NCBI GenBank assembly: GCA_905221605.1
Contig: CAJNDS010002727.1
Span: 217,501-281,500 of the forward strand
Reading direction: 5' to 3'
Source: Symbiodinium natans
Taxonomy: Eukaryota > Sar > Dinophyceae > Suessiales > Symbiodiniaceae
Length of the DNA stretch: 64,000 nt
Shown here: one piece after another, positions 43,001 through 53,969 of the stretch
Layout: the number at the start of each line of letters is the position of its first letter
Position numbering within the stretch: position 1 is the first letter of the stretch
Translations under genes and position numbers: made by a program
The notes under the pieces: model-generated
What the model was told of the DNA's origin: nothing
Database searches by the model: none
What the model saw: the letters and a program-made list of their open reading frames with translations, nothing else

Positions 43001-46000
43001 CTGTAGAGACATCAGACCCTCTAGCATTGAGGGGATAATTGAGGGGATAATCAGGGCCACATCAGAACCTGGAAACAACAAGCAGTATCGCTCAGTGCGT
43101 ATTGGCACAAGCTCATGCCCGTGTTGCGTCGGCATTAATTCTGAACCATCCGAGTAAAGGCCAACTGTCAATGCTCGTGCTCTACTTTCAGGCACCATGG
43201 CCTCGACCTTCTCAACTTCTCGCTTGAACTCCTCACTCGGTGGCTTCACCAAGACCTGCTGTGACCAGTGAAGATGCGGGACTTGCCAGTGCAGCCTGCT
43301 AAACGCTCACGCAGCCTCTTCATAAGGCATGAAGCGATGCGGCCCCGGCTGCTTGTATTCAGCTGCCATTTTGCTGGTCCGTTGCCAGAAGTCTTTGGCA
43401 GTAGCATTGTCCTCTCACTCAAAACGTGGGCACTGTGGCATACTCACACTAAACTCTCTAACAGATTGGAACATATTCTTCAACGACGAATGTACAGCCG
43501 TACTCCCTTCAAATTCCACGCCATGTAACAAGTATGAATAAGACAAGTGGTGAGCAGCACCTGAATCAGCTTTCCGAACAAGACATGAAACCTCAGATTG
43601 GGAGATCTCTGCAATTCCAAAATAGTTGAACATGCAGGCTGCATGCTTATTTCATTCTCAGCCACCAGAAGTATTCGAGGTTGGGCCGCTCTTTCGCTGG
43701 CAGCTTCCAGTGGGCATGGACTTTCTCTTGCCAGGCCTCAAGCAGCGGGTGCTGAGCCCGGCTGGCCAGGAAGCTGCTCCTTGGAGCCCCACTGTGCCGG
43801 ACTTCCCTGAACTTCCCTGAATGTCTCTCTTGGTATAAGATAACTAAGACAACTGTATAACTTGTATAAGCAGGTCGCTAGAGCGGCACGTTTCTACAAA
43901 TGGTGGGCAATGCACTCCAGAGTGTCGGGATGTCGCTGCGAATGCATCTCGACTTTAGACTGTGCAGCGTTGCAGCGTTGCGGCACTCCCAATACATGCT
44001 TTAGTCAAGCGACATGATTGGAATCTCCTCGCCTGCATGGCATACAGCCACTGCAGCCACTGCACAAGGCACCACCACAGTTAGTTTTGGCTCACAACGG
44101 CCCATGAGTGCTGAAGCTTCTCGCACACCATCGAACCCAAACAGCACAAGCCATCTCCCGCTCCTTTCTCTGGTCCGAATGCAAAGAAGCCATCTGCAGG
44201 AGCTGCAGCAGTATCAATCCAGTCGTCGAGTGGGCGTCGACAAAGGACTGTGGCATCTGCCCAGACTCCTTTAACATCACACAGCTGAGAAGAGCAAAGC
44301 TCTTGTGAACCTGTTTGTACACTCGGGCCTCCATAGCGAATCAACAAGAAAAGCCGCAGCACATCCGCAGCTGCAGCAGGCGGAATCCAGGAAAGGCCCA
44401 GCGAGGCTAAAGGATTGTTTGCCTTGCAGGGTACGACAGCAGTGACAGCAATGGTGACATTTCCTCGGGAATGCTCGGGTGCCTCGCGGGGTTTGATTGG
44501 GTTTGCCACACGCAACAAGCCCTGTACTTAACCTGTGTTAACCTGTGCTAATCCCAGCACTTTGTGGAAAGCTGCCTTGCAAATATCTGTGAACTGCTTG
44601 CAGTAGTCATGGAGAACATCGGGAAGAGACTGCTCGTCAAGGGCACGCACTTCCCAACCAGGGTTCCAGAGCTCAAAGGATTTCCTTGCCACTCGCACCG
44701 CGAGGCATGAGACACAAATCAAAAAGCCAAGTCTGAGCGTGATCCCCTATCATTCCTATGATCCCCTCCATCACCGTCTGCCGCCCATGAACCGACGGCA
44801 GGAGGTATATGGATGTCGCGTTTCAGGCTCCCGGAGGGAGCGCGGAGGGTATTCTGCCAACTAGACTGTCTCCAGGCTCAGACACTCCAATACGAAACAT
44901 GTGCGAGAAAACAGGTGTAAGAACATCTGTAAGAAAACTTCGAGGCCGCTTAGTTTACCTAAGGTAAAGCATGGTTCTTGCCGGCACTCACTTCCGTGAA
45001 AGCAGAAGTGACAAAATGCTTTTGCTCGTACTGCATTTTTCCAACAGCAACCACCCATTTCTGATTGGTCGGACGATGTGTTCCTCTGCCCTGGTTGCGA
45101 GCCACATTCCTCAAGAAAGATAACCCTCAATAAAGCCAAAAGGGTTTAGGGTTTAGGGTTTAGGGTTTAGGGTTTAGGGTTTAGGGTTTAGGGTTTAGGG
45201 TTTAGGGTTTAGGGTTTAGGGTTTAGGGTTTAGGGTTTAGGGTTACCCTAAACCCTAAACCCTAAACCCTAAACCCTAAACCCTAAACCCTAAACCCTAA
45301 ACCCTAAGAAGGCATCGGCAAAATTCCTGCTCGTTGAGCTCCTGCACTGATGGCCTTCCACTCCTTCACCTGATTGCCTCCTGACCGTCCCTTGCCTTCC
45401 CTAAACCCTTACAACTCTCGGGCAGGGTTTAGCGTTGACAGGGTCTATAGGTCTTAGTGTTTCGGGTTTATAGAGACCAGCACTGCTCAGCTTTGGCACC
45501 AAGTAAAGGGCTGTAGAGGGTTCTCTTGCCTTCCCTGAACCCTTGTAGCTCCCTAATAAATCGGGTTTAGGGTCTATAGGCTTTTCTGTTCAGGGTTTAC
45601 AGGGTATAGAGGTTTGGCGGTTTATAGGGTCTGCAGGTTCTCGATCCTAAGGATGCTAAACCCCAAGCCCAACAGCCTGCGGGGAAACTTGGTGACGTCG
45701 TGTGAAAATTTGCACAAGTTTTCAACTAACAGAGCTTTAAACACACGCAGATGCGTGGGCGTCATGCAGGGAGTGCAAATCAAATACCGTCGAATGTGGA
45801 ATGCCGGAACCCAAGCTTTGCTCCTCGTAAGCTTGGGCATGCTCTGTCCTGCTCTTCTGCTCTGTTGAATTCGTGTCCTCCGAAGCAATAGAATGCAACG
45901 AATGTCTCTGAACCCGTGCCATGCCTATTGGACTTAGGCTTTGCGAAATCTCCAAATGCCGTGTTGTTGTTGGCCCCCCACCCCACCCCCCACCATCCCC

Positions 46001-46625
46001 TCTGCAGAACAAGGAAGAACCATCCACCTTGCCCATACCTGAGTTCCTGTCGGTTTGGCCGGATGGGGGGGACTGTCCCTTACATCTGCTACCCTGACAG
46101 CAGAACAGGTCCCTGAGTCTCACATCTGCTAGGACGCTAGGCTCTGCCATGATTGCCATGCGTCTTGCACATCTGGCAAACATGCGGTGCACGTTCCCAT
46201 CCCTGGAACCAGAGCATCCAAACAATCTTGGGAATGGTGGAGCCATTGCTCGCACTGGCAGACATTGGACAACTCCGAATCACTACCGTGGCTGTCACGT
46301 GTCCCGATGTGAATACGTGCTGGTGTTGCATACAATGGCACAAATGGGTCAATCTGTGTCAATCTCACTTCCACCTGACTTGATGCATAAACTACTGTAG
46401 CCATCTTGTGGTAGCGCACGAGACGTCACATGTTTGATCCCGCTTCTCCAAGCTTCTGAAAGCTTCATTCGAAACGGTCTCTAAGCAACCAGCTATGAGG
46501 AGCAGCAATCCAAGAGCAACGCCAACAAAGCACCTTGGCAATTGATGGCACTTGTCAAAGGTCAGAGCAGGTTTGCCTCTGTTTTGAGGACTCGACCACT
46601 CTACTGATGCCTGTCCCCAGAACAT
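43001..46625 (-). CDS. Golgi-type glycosyltransferase of the capsular-polysaccharide-synthesis type (DXD-like)
   Basis: A type II membrane enzyme predicted to transfer a sugar from a nucleotide sugar. Exon 1 (ATG 46,625 to about 46,395) has a signal anchor, CFVGVALGLLLLIAGCLE. Exon 2 (46,254-46,169): IPKIVWMLWFQGWERAP. Exon 3 (44,691 to about 44,576): SFELWNPGWEVRALDEQSL. Exon 4 (44,370-44,329): ADVLRLFLLIRYG. Exon 5 (44,268 to about 44,160): VWADATVLCRRPLDDWID, the DXD-like site after YGG. Exon 6 (about 43,810-43,666): SSFLASRAQHPLLEAWQ and EYFW. Then 43,405-43,311 (KDFWQRTSKMAAEY) and 43,253-43,001 (KPPSEEFKREVEKVEAMVP). Motif order matches Caps_synth/Gly_transf_sug enzymes. Introns 4-5 and others have GC donors. 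The intron of about 1.5 kb between exons 2 and 3 contains an inverted telomeric array. Acceptor sugar and polymer are unknown. Confidence 0.8.
43028..43053. repeat. Tandem 12-13-bp duplication inside a coding exon
   Basis: GAGGGGATAATT is repeated back to back (minus strand ATTATCCCCTCA twice), adding four in-frame residues (IIPS IIPS) near the 3' end of the glycosyltransferase exon at 43,001-43,253. Confidence 0.8.
45142..45244 (+). repeat. Interstitial telomeric array (TTTAGGG)n, left half of an inverted block
   Basis: About 14-15 perfect TTTAGGG units. The array runs directly, through GGGTTA, into the CCCTAAA array that follows. It lies inside the glycosyltransferase intron between exons at 46,254-46,169 and 44,691-44,576. 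Confidence 0.98.
45245..45307 (-). repeat. Interstitial telomeric array (CCCTAAA)n, right half of an inverted block
   Basis: Nine CCCTAAA units in opposite orientation to the adjoining array. The junction ...TTTAGGGTTACCCTAAA... is what end-to-end joining of two telomeres would give. Confidence 0.98.
45385..45640. repeat. Diverged tandem duplication with telomere-like words
   Basis: Two related blocks begin TTGCCTTCCCTAAACCCTT (about 45,390) and TTGCCTTCCCTGAACCCTT (about 45,527). Each continues into GGGTTTA and GGGTCTATAGG words and ends in TATAGAG. It resembles subtelomeric or degenerated telomere sequence next to the inverted array. Confidence 0.7.
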
Positions 46626-46978
46626 GAGGGCAAGACCTCACGCGTGGCCCTCACAATCCCTCACATGAGTGTCACATGCTGTGACTGTGAGAATCGGCAG
46701 CACGAGAGCTCAGCCTTCATGGCCAGATCGATGGTGGACTGTCGGCACCTCGGAGCTCTTGTCTGGCGGCTCGCTCCGAACACGTGAAGTGGGAAAACGC
46801 TGACAGCCAAGGATCCACCGAAGTATCCACAGCCCAGTGCGGCCCGAATTTTCGTGCCGCCCAGAGCCGGGTGAAAACCTCAATCAGGACAATCATCTTT
46901 CAAGGTTGCGCCGTCTCCTGTCCAGACACCATGCCTCCGATTGTGAGGTCCAGTGAGTCCACCTCAGGGCCAAGTTAA

Positions 46979-47215
46979 AGAGCTCAGCAGAGGTAACATG
47001 TTACAATGAAATCTGCACTCGGTGAGATCTTGTGCAAAGTTCAAGCCGTCGAGACGAGGCAGATGCCTCTGGGTTGCGAGCTCTCGCTCCCGCATCAACC
47101 TTTCTGAACATTGTTGATCGTCGTGAGCATAAGAGCAGCGTACGATGTTTGCGGTGGTGACGATGCGTACGGCGAACTTATCTGAGGAGTGGGCACTTCT
47201 GGAGGACTTCAACCA
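46979..47215 (-). CDS. Possible exon, unrecognised
   Basis: The part of a long minus frame below the G18 tract looks coding: FAVRIVTTANIVRCSYAHD, then MRERELATQRHLPRLDGLNF. The frame above the G tract is probably intron or chance. It lies upstream of the glycosyltransferase start (46,625) and may be the last exon of the gene whose other exons lie at 47.7-49.3 kb. Confidence 0.35.
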
Positions 47216-47233
47216 TTCTCTGCAAAGTTCTCT

Positions 47234-47251
47234 GGGGGGGGGGGGGGGGGG
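47234..47251. repeat. G18 homopolymer
   Basis: A run of 18 Gs, followed by GCGGCGGG. Length is likely unstable in sequencing. Confidence 0.9.
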
Positions 47252-47724
47252 CGGCGGGCACTCCAGGGATTTTCGGGGCATTGCGGTGATCAGGAGACCC
47301 GGCCGAGGAGAATACCTGAATTGAAAGCTAACAGACCCACAGCACCATGCGATCAACGTCCGCCGAAACCCTGGCGGGGCGGCGCCCGTGAAGTCTTTGC
47401 TCACTGGAGTGCCCCCCGCCCCCACCTCGTTTGGGGCAACTAGGTAGTTGTAACATTTTTTGTTTTGCTTAGCCAGTAGTAACTTCGTTCTGACTTGTGA
47501 TTTTGGGTTTTCGGGGGTTGACATCTTAACCTCTTCCACGAAAAATGCGGCTTTGCCTGAAGAAAACACAAAGGGATTGGCTTGGGCTTGGCTTGGGCTT
47601 GGCTTTGCAAGACAACGTCGGGTCAGCAGAACGAAAAGCATCTGGAGAATAAGTACAAAAACGGTAGCATAGCCAAGGGACACTAGAATAATTTAAAACA
47701 ACAAAAAACATTGTAACAAAAGCA

Positions 47725-49320
47725 CTAGTAATAAAACAGGGTCGAGGACAAGAGCTTGGAGCGGCTTTGCGGGACTAAGGAGAAAGGTACAGCAGATGAA
47801 AGCAATATCAACGGCTTGTACGGTATCTCAAACCGTAGACCAACAACCAGCAGTACTTGACCGAAAGTTACAGATGTGAAAATGCTCGCGAACCACGACC
47901 CGCACTCCAGAATCATGGGTTTGTCAAGGTTTGTCCGTGGCTTCTGAGGCTTCCACCGAACTTTCAGGAGAGCCTCTGCTTCTGGCGAGTGGCCCTGCCA
48001 GTCGGACATGGCTTCGGGACTCCACTTCACGATTTCAGCGATGTCAGACAACTGACAGAGTAGTGGCAGGCGTATAGATGCACACAACGCTTTGACAAGC
48101 CCAAACACTCTTCAGGCTGCAAGCCACCAAAGGAGCCACTCCGTCAAGAATATTTTTGTGGCACTCACTGCGCAACATTTGGTCAAGCAGGCTCCAAGAC
48201 ACGGATTGACGCCTTCAAGGACCGCATCGAAAGGGCCTCCGATGATATGCCGTCGGTTCGCAACTCTCCATGTCTGGCTCCGTATGGCCTGCAAGAACAG
48301 GTGAGATAAGAACTCCACCCTGTCACTAGTCCAAATACTTGGCGGATGCTCCAGGGAATTCTCTGCTGCATTCGTTGGGCTCCGGGGATTCTCTGGAAGG
48401 CACCCCCGGGATGCTCTGTACACTGCGGGAGGGTTTAGGGTTTATAGGGTTTAGGGTTTAGGGTTTAGGGTTTAGGGTTTAGGGTTTAGGGTTTAGGGTT
48501 TAGGGTTTAGGGTTTAGGGTTTAGGGTTTAGGGTTTAGGGTTTAGGGTTTAGGGTTTAGGGTTTAGGGTTTAGGGTTTAGGGTTTAGGGTTCTATGGAAG
48601 TGGGCACTCCAGGGATACTCTGCAAGGTTGTCTGCAGATGTGGAAATGGTTCTGGGGTTGCAGCGGTCTCTTCAAGATATACGAAATTGACTTGCATTCT
48701 ACATCATTCTACATCCTGTGCATTCTGTGAACTTGCCGGTGCCTCTGACAGAGTGCCGGTTGCCAGAAGGTCAACCTCACACAGCGGAAGAACTGTCGCA
48801 GTGGTCATTTGCAGCCTTGCGTTGAGGGGCCTGGGAATCATGCTGCAGGACAGACCCAAGCACGCTCGGTAAACATTCGGTACATCTAGAAGCTAGGCAG
48901 GTACATGCACACCACGTCAGGGCGGAGGTTTTAAGCTGCTCCCCTGCCTTTCCACGGCCCCCTGCCGAAACAGCCAACTGAAAGCCACAGGCACATGTAC
49001 ACCTAGCGAAGTTGATTGCTAGTGGCGACTATTCGTTTCTTCGAGCGCTTCCCCACTTGAGCTTGCATTCGCTCGTTTGGGCTGAGCTTAGCCGCAGTAA
49101 CCCTTCCTTTGTCACGTGATCTTTGCAGAACTCTTGCGGCACCTTTAAGACATGTAGCGGCACCTTGTCTGGGAGACAAGCAAGGAACCTGAGAACAGGG
49201 TGGACGAAAGCTAGGCTCCCGTTGATGGCAAGCGGCCATTCTTTCGGCAGCGAGAGCTCTGCAAGCTCAGAAAATGCGAGCCAGCATCGTTCATAAGCTG
49301 CAGGGGGGCCCTGAAGGTCA
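47725..49320 (-). CDS. Multi-exon gene, product unrecognised
   Basis: The upstream exon (about 49,320-49,045) reads ERCWLAFSELAELSLPKEW and FVHPVLRFLACLPDKVPLH. A second follows GTCCTGCAG near 48,845 (MIPRPLNARLQMTTATVLP). A third (48,292 to about 48,168) lies between TGTTCTTGCAG and GCGCA|GTGAGTG and reads RVANRRHIIGGPFDAVLEG. A terminal frame (to TAA at 47,725) reads LCQLSDIAEIVKWSPEAM, then a hydrophobic stretch (SIFTSVTFGQVLLVVGL). The exons sit in order on one strand, so one gene is likely, but their joining phases were not all resolved. The (TTTAGGG)n array at 48,431-48,591 would then be intronic. No family is recognised. Confidence 0.45.
48431..48591 (+). repeat. Second interstitial telomeric array (TTTAGGG)n
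   Basis: About 23 units over 161 bp, all perfect except one TTTATAGGG near the left end. All units are in one orientation, unlike the inverted block 3.1 kb away. Confidence 0.98.
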
Positions 49321-49351
49321 GCGGGGGCCACCAAATCAAGGAAAGCACCCA

Positions 49352-49377
49352 CCCCCCCCCCCCCCCCCCCCCCCCCC
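49352..49377. repeat. C26 homopolymer
   Basis: A run of 26 Cs flanked by CCCA and ACCCC. It interrupts a Gly-rich minus frame that is an artefact. Confidence 0.9.
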
Positions 49378-49499
49378 ACCCCTGTGACCCTAAATCGCGG
49401 GGTTAAGCCACGCCAAGTCCTGTTGCCCCAAAACAAGAAGCTTGCAAACAAAACCTCTCGCATGCTCCAATGAGCTAGCTTTCGAAACATGCCTTTGAG

Positions 49500-52240
49500 G
49501 TCGCTTCAGGGAAGCTTGGGCTTTGTCCGAGGCTTCACGCTAGGAGCTTCTGAAAGCTTCTGCATCAGTACGGAAGGAATATGTTTGCTCTCTGATTTAT
49601 CTTTGACATCTGCATTTTCGTTAGTAGAAAACCGGTATTTCCCTCGGCGCAGCAACCCCCATTTGCACAAACATGATGCTCCTTTGAACGGGTCGTCAAA
49701 AAAGGATTTGCATTGAATAATTGGAAAGTTGATTAGATGCTCTTTCTTCAGTGTTGACGTTGGCTACTTTGTTTGCGTTCTGTGTTGCGATTTCCCGGTG
49801 ATGAAATGGTGCTTGGCACTGTGTGTGGGTTTTGACACCTTCAATTGTACTATCAGAGCAGTTGTATTGTGCAAAAAGGTTCGCCCCGCTTTTGAAAGGC
49901 AGCCAACCCCACACATCTCTCGTGTTTTGCGTTTGTCCTGTCTTGCCCCCATTGTATTAAAAATGCTCGCCAACGTTCGATATGTTTGTATCTATCGTTT
50001 TGTCATGCGCTTCTTTCTTTCGTTGCAGCTCCCCCCATTTCAATGTTCGTAGAACTACAGTAAAGGGTTCGCATGCTGTTTGCTAGTGGCTTTCGTCAAA
50101 CCTCCGGCTCGGCCAGCAGACGCTGGCAACAGGGAGAGTGTTCTGACAGATCCCCGCTGCAGTGCTTCGCGTGCCCTGTGCGCAGAGGGCCGAGCAGCGT
50201 TCTCTGTGCCTGATGCTCCTGCACATTCCTTCGCTGAATCCTTTCCAAAAACCCAACAATGGGAGGGCCCCCACCCACCCTCCCGCTCTTTCAAGAAGAA
50301 ACCACTTCATAAACCGTCGTGGGCAAATGGGCGGCGCTCCCCCCCCCACACCCCTCACTCCTTTAAGCCATGCAAAACTTTGTGCTTCAAAGAACGCATT
50401 GCCATCAACGACATCCCTTCAAAACCCACGTGAGTCCTTTCTAAACCCATCGTGCGAGCATTGCGTTTGCACATGGGGCAGCCTGCCTTGCTGTTTGAGG
50501 CAATGCAGACTGGCTGCAAAGAACATCGCACCATCAGGAGTATCTAGATGCCGCATGTGCTTGGAGACTGCTGGCTAGGGGACAGGAGCACTATTGCTTC
50601 TACTTGGGGTTCGTCGCGACGTGTCGGGACCACTGCCAGCAATCAGAATGGGCAGGTCAGTTGGCAGCTGATGGTTCCAGCGGCAATGTCCCCCGACATG
50701 ACGCCGACACATTCGAGGCGCCAAATGAAAGTCACGACCCCTGGCGCAGACAAGTCCGCCCCACCACATACCGCAACAACCGCAGCAAGAGGTGCTATAT
50801 CCCCGGGGGGGAGGGAAGGAATCATCCGTCTAGGCCCACATGGCTCAGTCTACATGTGAAGTTTGCATGCCGCAGTTGTCATGCACTAGCTCCTTGGAAC
50901 AAAGCAAGCCATGCAAGCCAAACCCAGTGGCACCACCGTCAGGAGACATTGAGAGAAGCAACTAGCACGACACATAGTACACTACCTTGTCACAAGCGGT
51001 CCTTCCCGTTTGATCCCCGCCTATCAGGTAAACCCGACAGCAGCGTAAAATAAATTGCTGAGCCAACCACAGCACAAAGAGGCAACTGCGCATGGACCAA
51101 CAACCTCAGCGTAGCAGGTGCAACCCAGTGCCAAAGTTGTACCATGCTGCCCGCGAGGCCGCGGGGCAGTCCAACCTTCAATCTGAAACTACACCCTCGC
51201 CGTCTGCGGAAACCATCAAACTACAGCGTCGTGAAAAAGCAGCCAAGAGTCCGTACAAGTGGCCGCGCGGCCACAGGATGGTTCACTACTAGGAATACAG
51301 CATCTTGAGATATGTACAGGGCTGCGCGGAATCACAGGCAGCATGCTTCTGCTTTCACAGATCATGCCTCATCACGTTAGCACTACCGTCACTGGCCCAG
51401 CTGCACTCCTCCCACGAGCGATGCGCGAGCCGGAAAGCGAAGTCAGTGTTCTGAACTGCAACAGGCACAACGCTTGTCACATTGTCACGTCATGATGTCT
51501 GTTGTGTTCAATGTTGTGTTCGATCTCGGTGCGGTACCAGTGGTAGAGACTTGGACAAAGCTGGTAACAAGGTGTGCGAATGCGTGTGTGCAAGTTTTTG
51601 TCTTTGTAGCTCTCTAGTGATGAATGTGATGAATCACTTCCATCATCTTCCATCTTGCGAAGCGGACCACTAGGCCACCGCCAGCTCCTGCCAACTCATG
51701 ATGCGGCTAAACTCAATTTGACGAAGCTACCGGACCGTTTGGCATGCGTCCTGCTCAAGCTGAGGAACCTCGGCCAACAAATCAGATCAGCAGGTCTGTC
51801 TCCAAAGCAAAGTACCGATGCCAGGCCTTGACGATCTTCGTATTGCTAAAGCAGCAACACCCCTCAAGTTGAGTCTCTGGCCAACTCGTACTTGCCCAGG
51901 ATCAAAGGCCCCTGCTGCCACTGCAACACCTCTGACTCAGGACCCTGCAGTGCAAACATGTACACGAACATCACTTCGATTGCAACTAGGTAGGATATGA
52001 CTGACCGTATGTAGAAGAGCGGGGCACCCAAGGACCGTCTTCACCCTTTGCGACGGCGTCCTGAACCTCAGGGACTTGCTCAAGGGAGCCACCCTCTGGT
52101 CGACACCAGCACAAAACTCGATGATGTGATCCCGGCCTGCTTGATCAAGGAGATCACGCGTCCGAGACGGCGACGTGCAGCTAAGTAGCAGCGAAGTGAA
52201 TCACAGCACGAGACGTTTAGATCTGAGCTTATAGGGAACC
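49500..52240. other. Stretch without supportable genes
   Basis: Several frames of 60-150 codons overlap on both strands at 50.1-51.3 kb without a recognisable motif or a decisive splice pair. 49.6-50.05 kb is A+T-richer than its surroundings. Nothing firmer can be said. Confidence 0.4.
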
Positions 52241-52249
52241 TTGAAAGGT

Positions 52250-53240
52250 CTACCATGGTCTACCCTGCGCCCCACATCGTGAGTCTCGTGGTGACATGTG
52301 GTGACCGTGCACACCCTTGCTGAGTAAGTTCACGGACACCGATGACAGCGCAAGAAACATGAGCGACTTGGAGTCGCAAGCGATCGGCCCTCTACTAAGC
52401 CTTTTTGGCTTGGTAGTCCAAAACTCACAGGTTTCCTGCGATAGCACAAAACATCTACTACTCGCTGGCGAAATTGAAGGCAGCCAGAAAGAGAATCTCT
52501 GAGGGCGACGTTGGCAGAACGAGCGGCTCAAGCGATACCATCGCGATACCATCGGGATGGGGCTTCAGGGACCAGAAATGACCACCGAGTTGTGGGGACA
52601 ACCACAGCTCAGTGTTTCGATCATCATGTGACGCATCAGGAAGGAGGATGCTTGCCAATGGTGCCTTCGGCAAGCCTTTGAAACACTTCACAAGAATGGC
52701 TCAGAGAATGAATCTCGCAGATCAAGGCGCGCCAGATGGTTTTGCTCCTACAGCTACCAGCGAATGAACGCCTTTGCTGGCTTCCGTCTTGCTGTACTCA
52801 AAAGCTACATTCCTTCGATGGAGACTCAACCAGACAACGCAGGGGAATTCGAAATGCATCATTCGTGCGCTTTTCTGAGTCTGGACCAAAGCCTATGATC
52901 ACCTTCACTTCCATATCCTCACACTTAGTTGCTTGCGTTTTCTTCGCCGTTCTAGAGCTGTCCGGAACCTGCCTTTGCAATTGTGGGCAATGGCTGCAAG
53001 ATGTGGAAGTGCATTCCTAGACTAGAGATCTTCTGCCAGGTAGCCCTCTTTCCCCTTGTATCTTTTTGTGACGTACCTTTGCCTGAGCTTTCTGATGCAG
53101 AAAAGCATAGAAAAGCAGTATCAGCTCTAGTCCCGGGCTCTTGCAGAATTGTGAGTTGTCGCTTTTCCATTGTGCATGTAGAATTTGCAGATGAAACCGC
53201 TAAACCGCTTTCCCTGCGTGACATCGGTTGGAGTTGGAAA
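52250..53240 (-). CDS. Multi-exon gene, product unrecognised
   Basis: Minus-strand frames in order: 53,224-52,985 (TCTMEKRQLTILQEPGTRA), about 52,960-52,840 (CEDMEVKVIIGFGPDSEKR, ending CGTTGTCTG|GTTGAG), about 52,700-52,475 (KCFKGLPKAPLASILLPDA, HFWSLKPHPDGIAMV) and a weaker one to 52,250 (ETCEFWTTKPKRLSR). They are consistently protein-like on one strand and alternate with less plausible sequence, as expected for exons and short introns. No family is recognised. Confidence 0.45.
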
Positions 53241-53464
53241 CAAGAATACTTTTACTAACGCCAATTCCGAAAAACAAAAACATGTAGCGAGATTTTCCGA
53301 GTGATGGAGTTACTATGGAGTTACTCGCTCGAAATCTAAAGTGGTTGGACTGCACCTACAAGTGTTCTGCGAGGGAGGTCGCTCGACGATTCTCTGGGGA
53401 CTCGAAAGTCGATGTTCAGCTTTTCATCGTACATGCATAATCCATACCTTCCAACATCACTTGC

Positions 53465-53740
53465 TCAGCTGATGCATCTGCGAAGGTAGAACAAAGTGAA
53501 CAAAGCTTTACCGTACAGACGCAGTCTGGGAAGCAAACCATCCTCAAGCTCTGGCCTGCAAAGGCGCATCGATGAGAGGCTTTGTGTCACTGCAACATGC
53601 TGAGAATCAGACTTCATTGCGAGAATGCTTTCTGGCGAGTTCTCCACAACCTGGCATTTGCCAGATGGTCGGAGTACATCAGATTTCCCACTCCCACAGA
53701 AAGAGGAAAGAGACGGACGCTTTTTGTACGTTTCCAATCA
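53465..53740 (-). CDS. Possible exon, unrecognised
   Basis: A 90-codon minus frame (SGKCQVVENSPESILAMKS, CRPELEDGLLPRLRLYG) lies between the bL20 stop at 53,970 and the gene at 52.2-53.2 kb and could be the 5' exon of the latter. Confidence 0.35.
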
Positions 53741-53969
53741 AAGCGGCGGCGGCGGATCTTTCAATCATGTGTGCCACCAAGCGTGAAACACTCAGAACCT
53801 GGACAGGTTTCTGGCCTCAAGTGGGTCTCATGTCAGAACTCGCTTTGATCATCCCAGATCCTACTTGTGGTAAGGAGGACAAGGCGGCAGCCCATTCCAT
53901 GCTCTGCGGCCTGACCATCCTGCGGCACAACGCCATAACTCCTTTACGCCTTAAGATTGATCAAGAAAT

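Noticed and set aside
46964-47683. 239-codon minus-strand ORF as a single gene
   Set aside because: It runs through the G18 tract (poly-Pro). Only the part below 47,215 looks coding, and it is reported as a possible exon.
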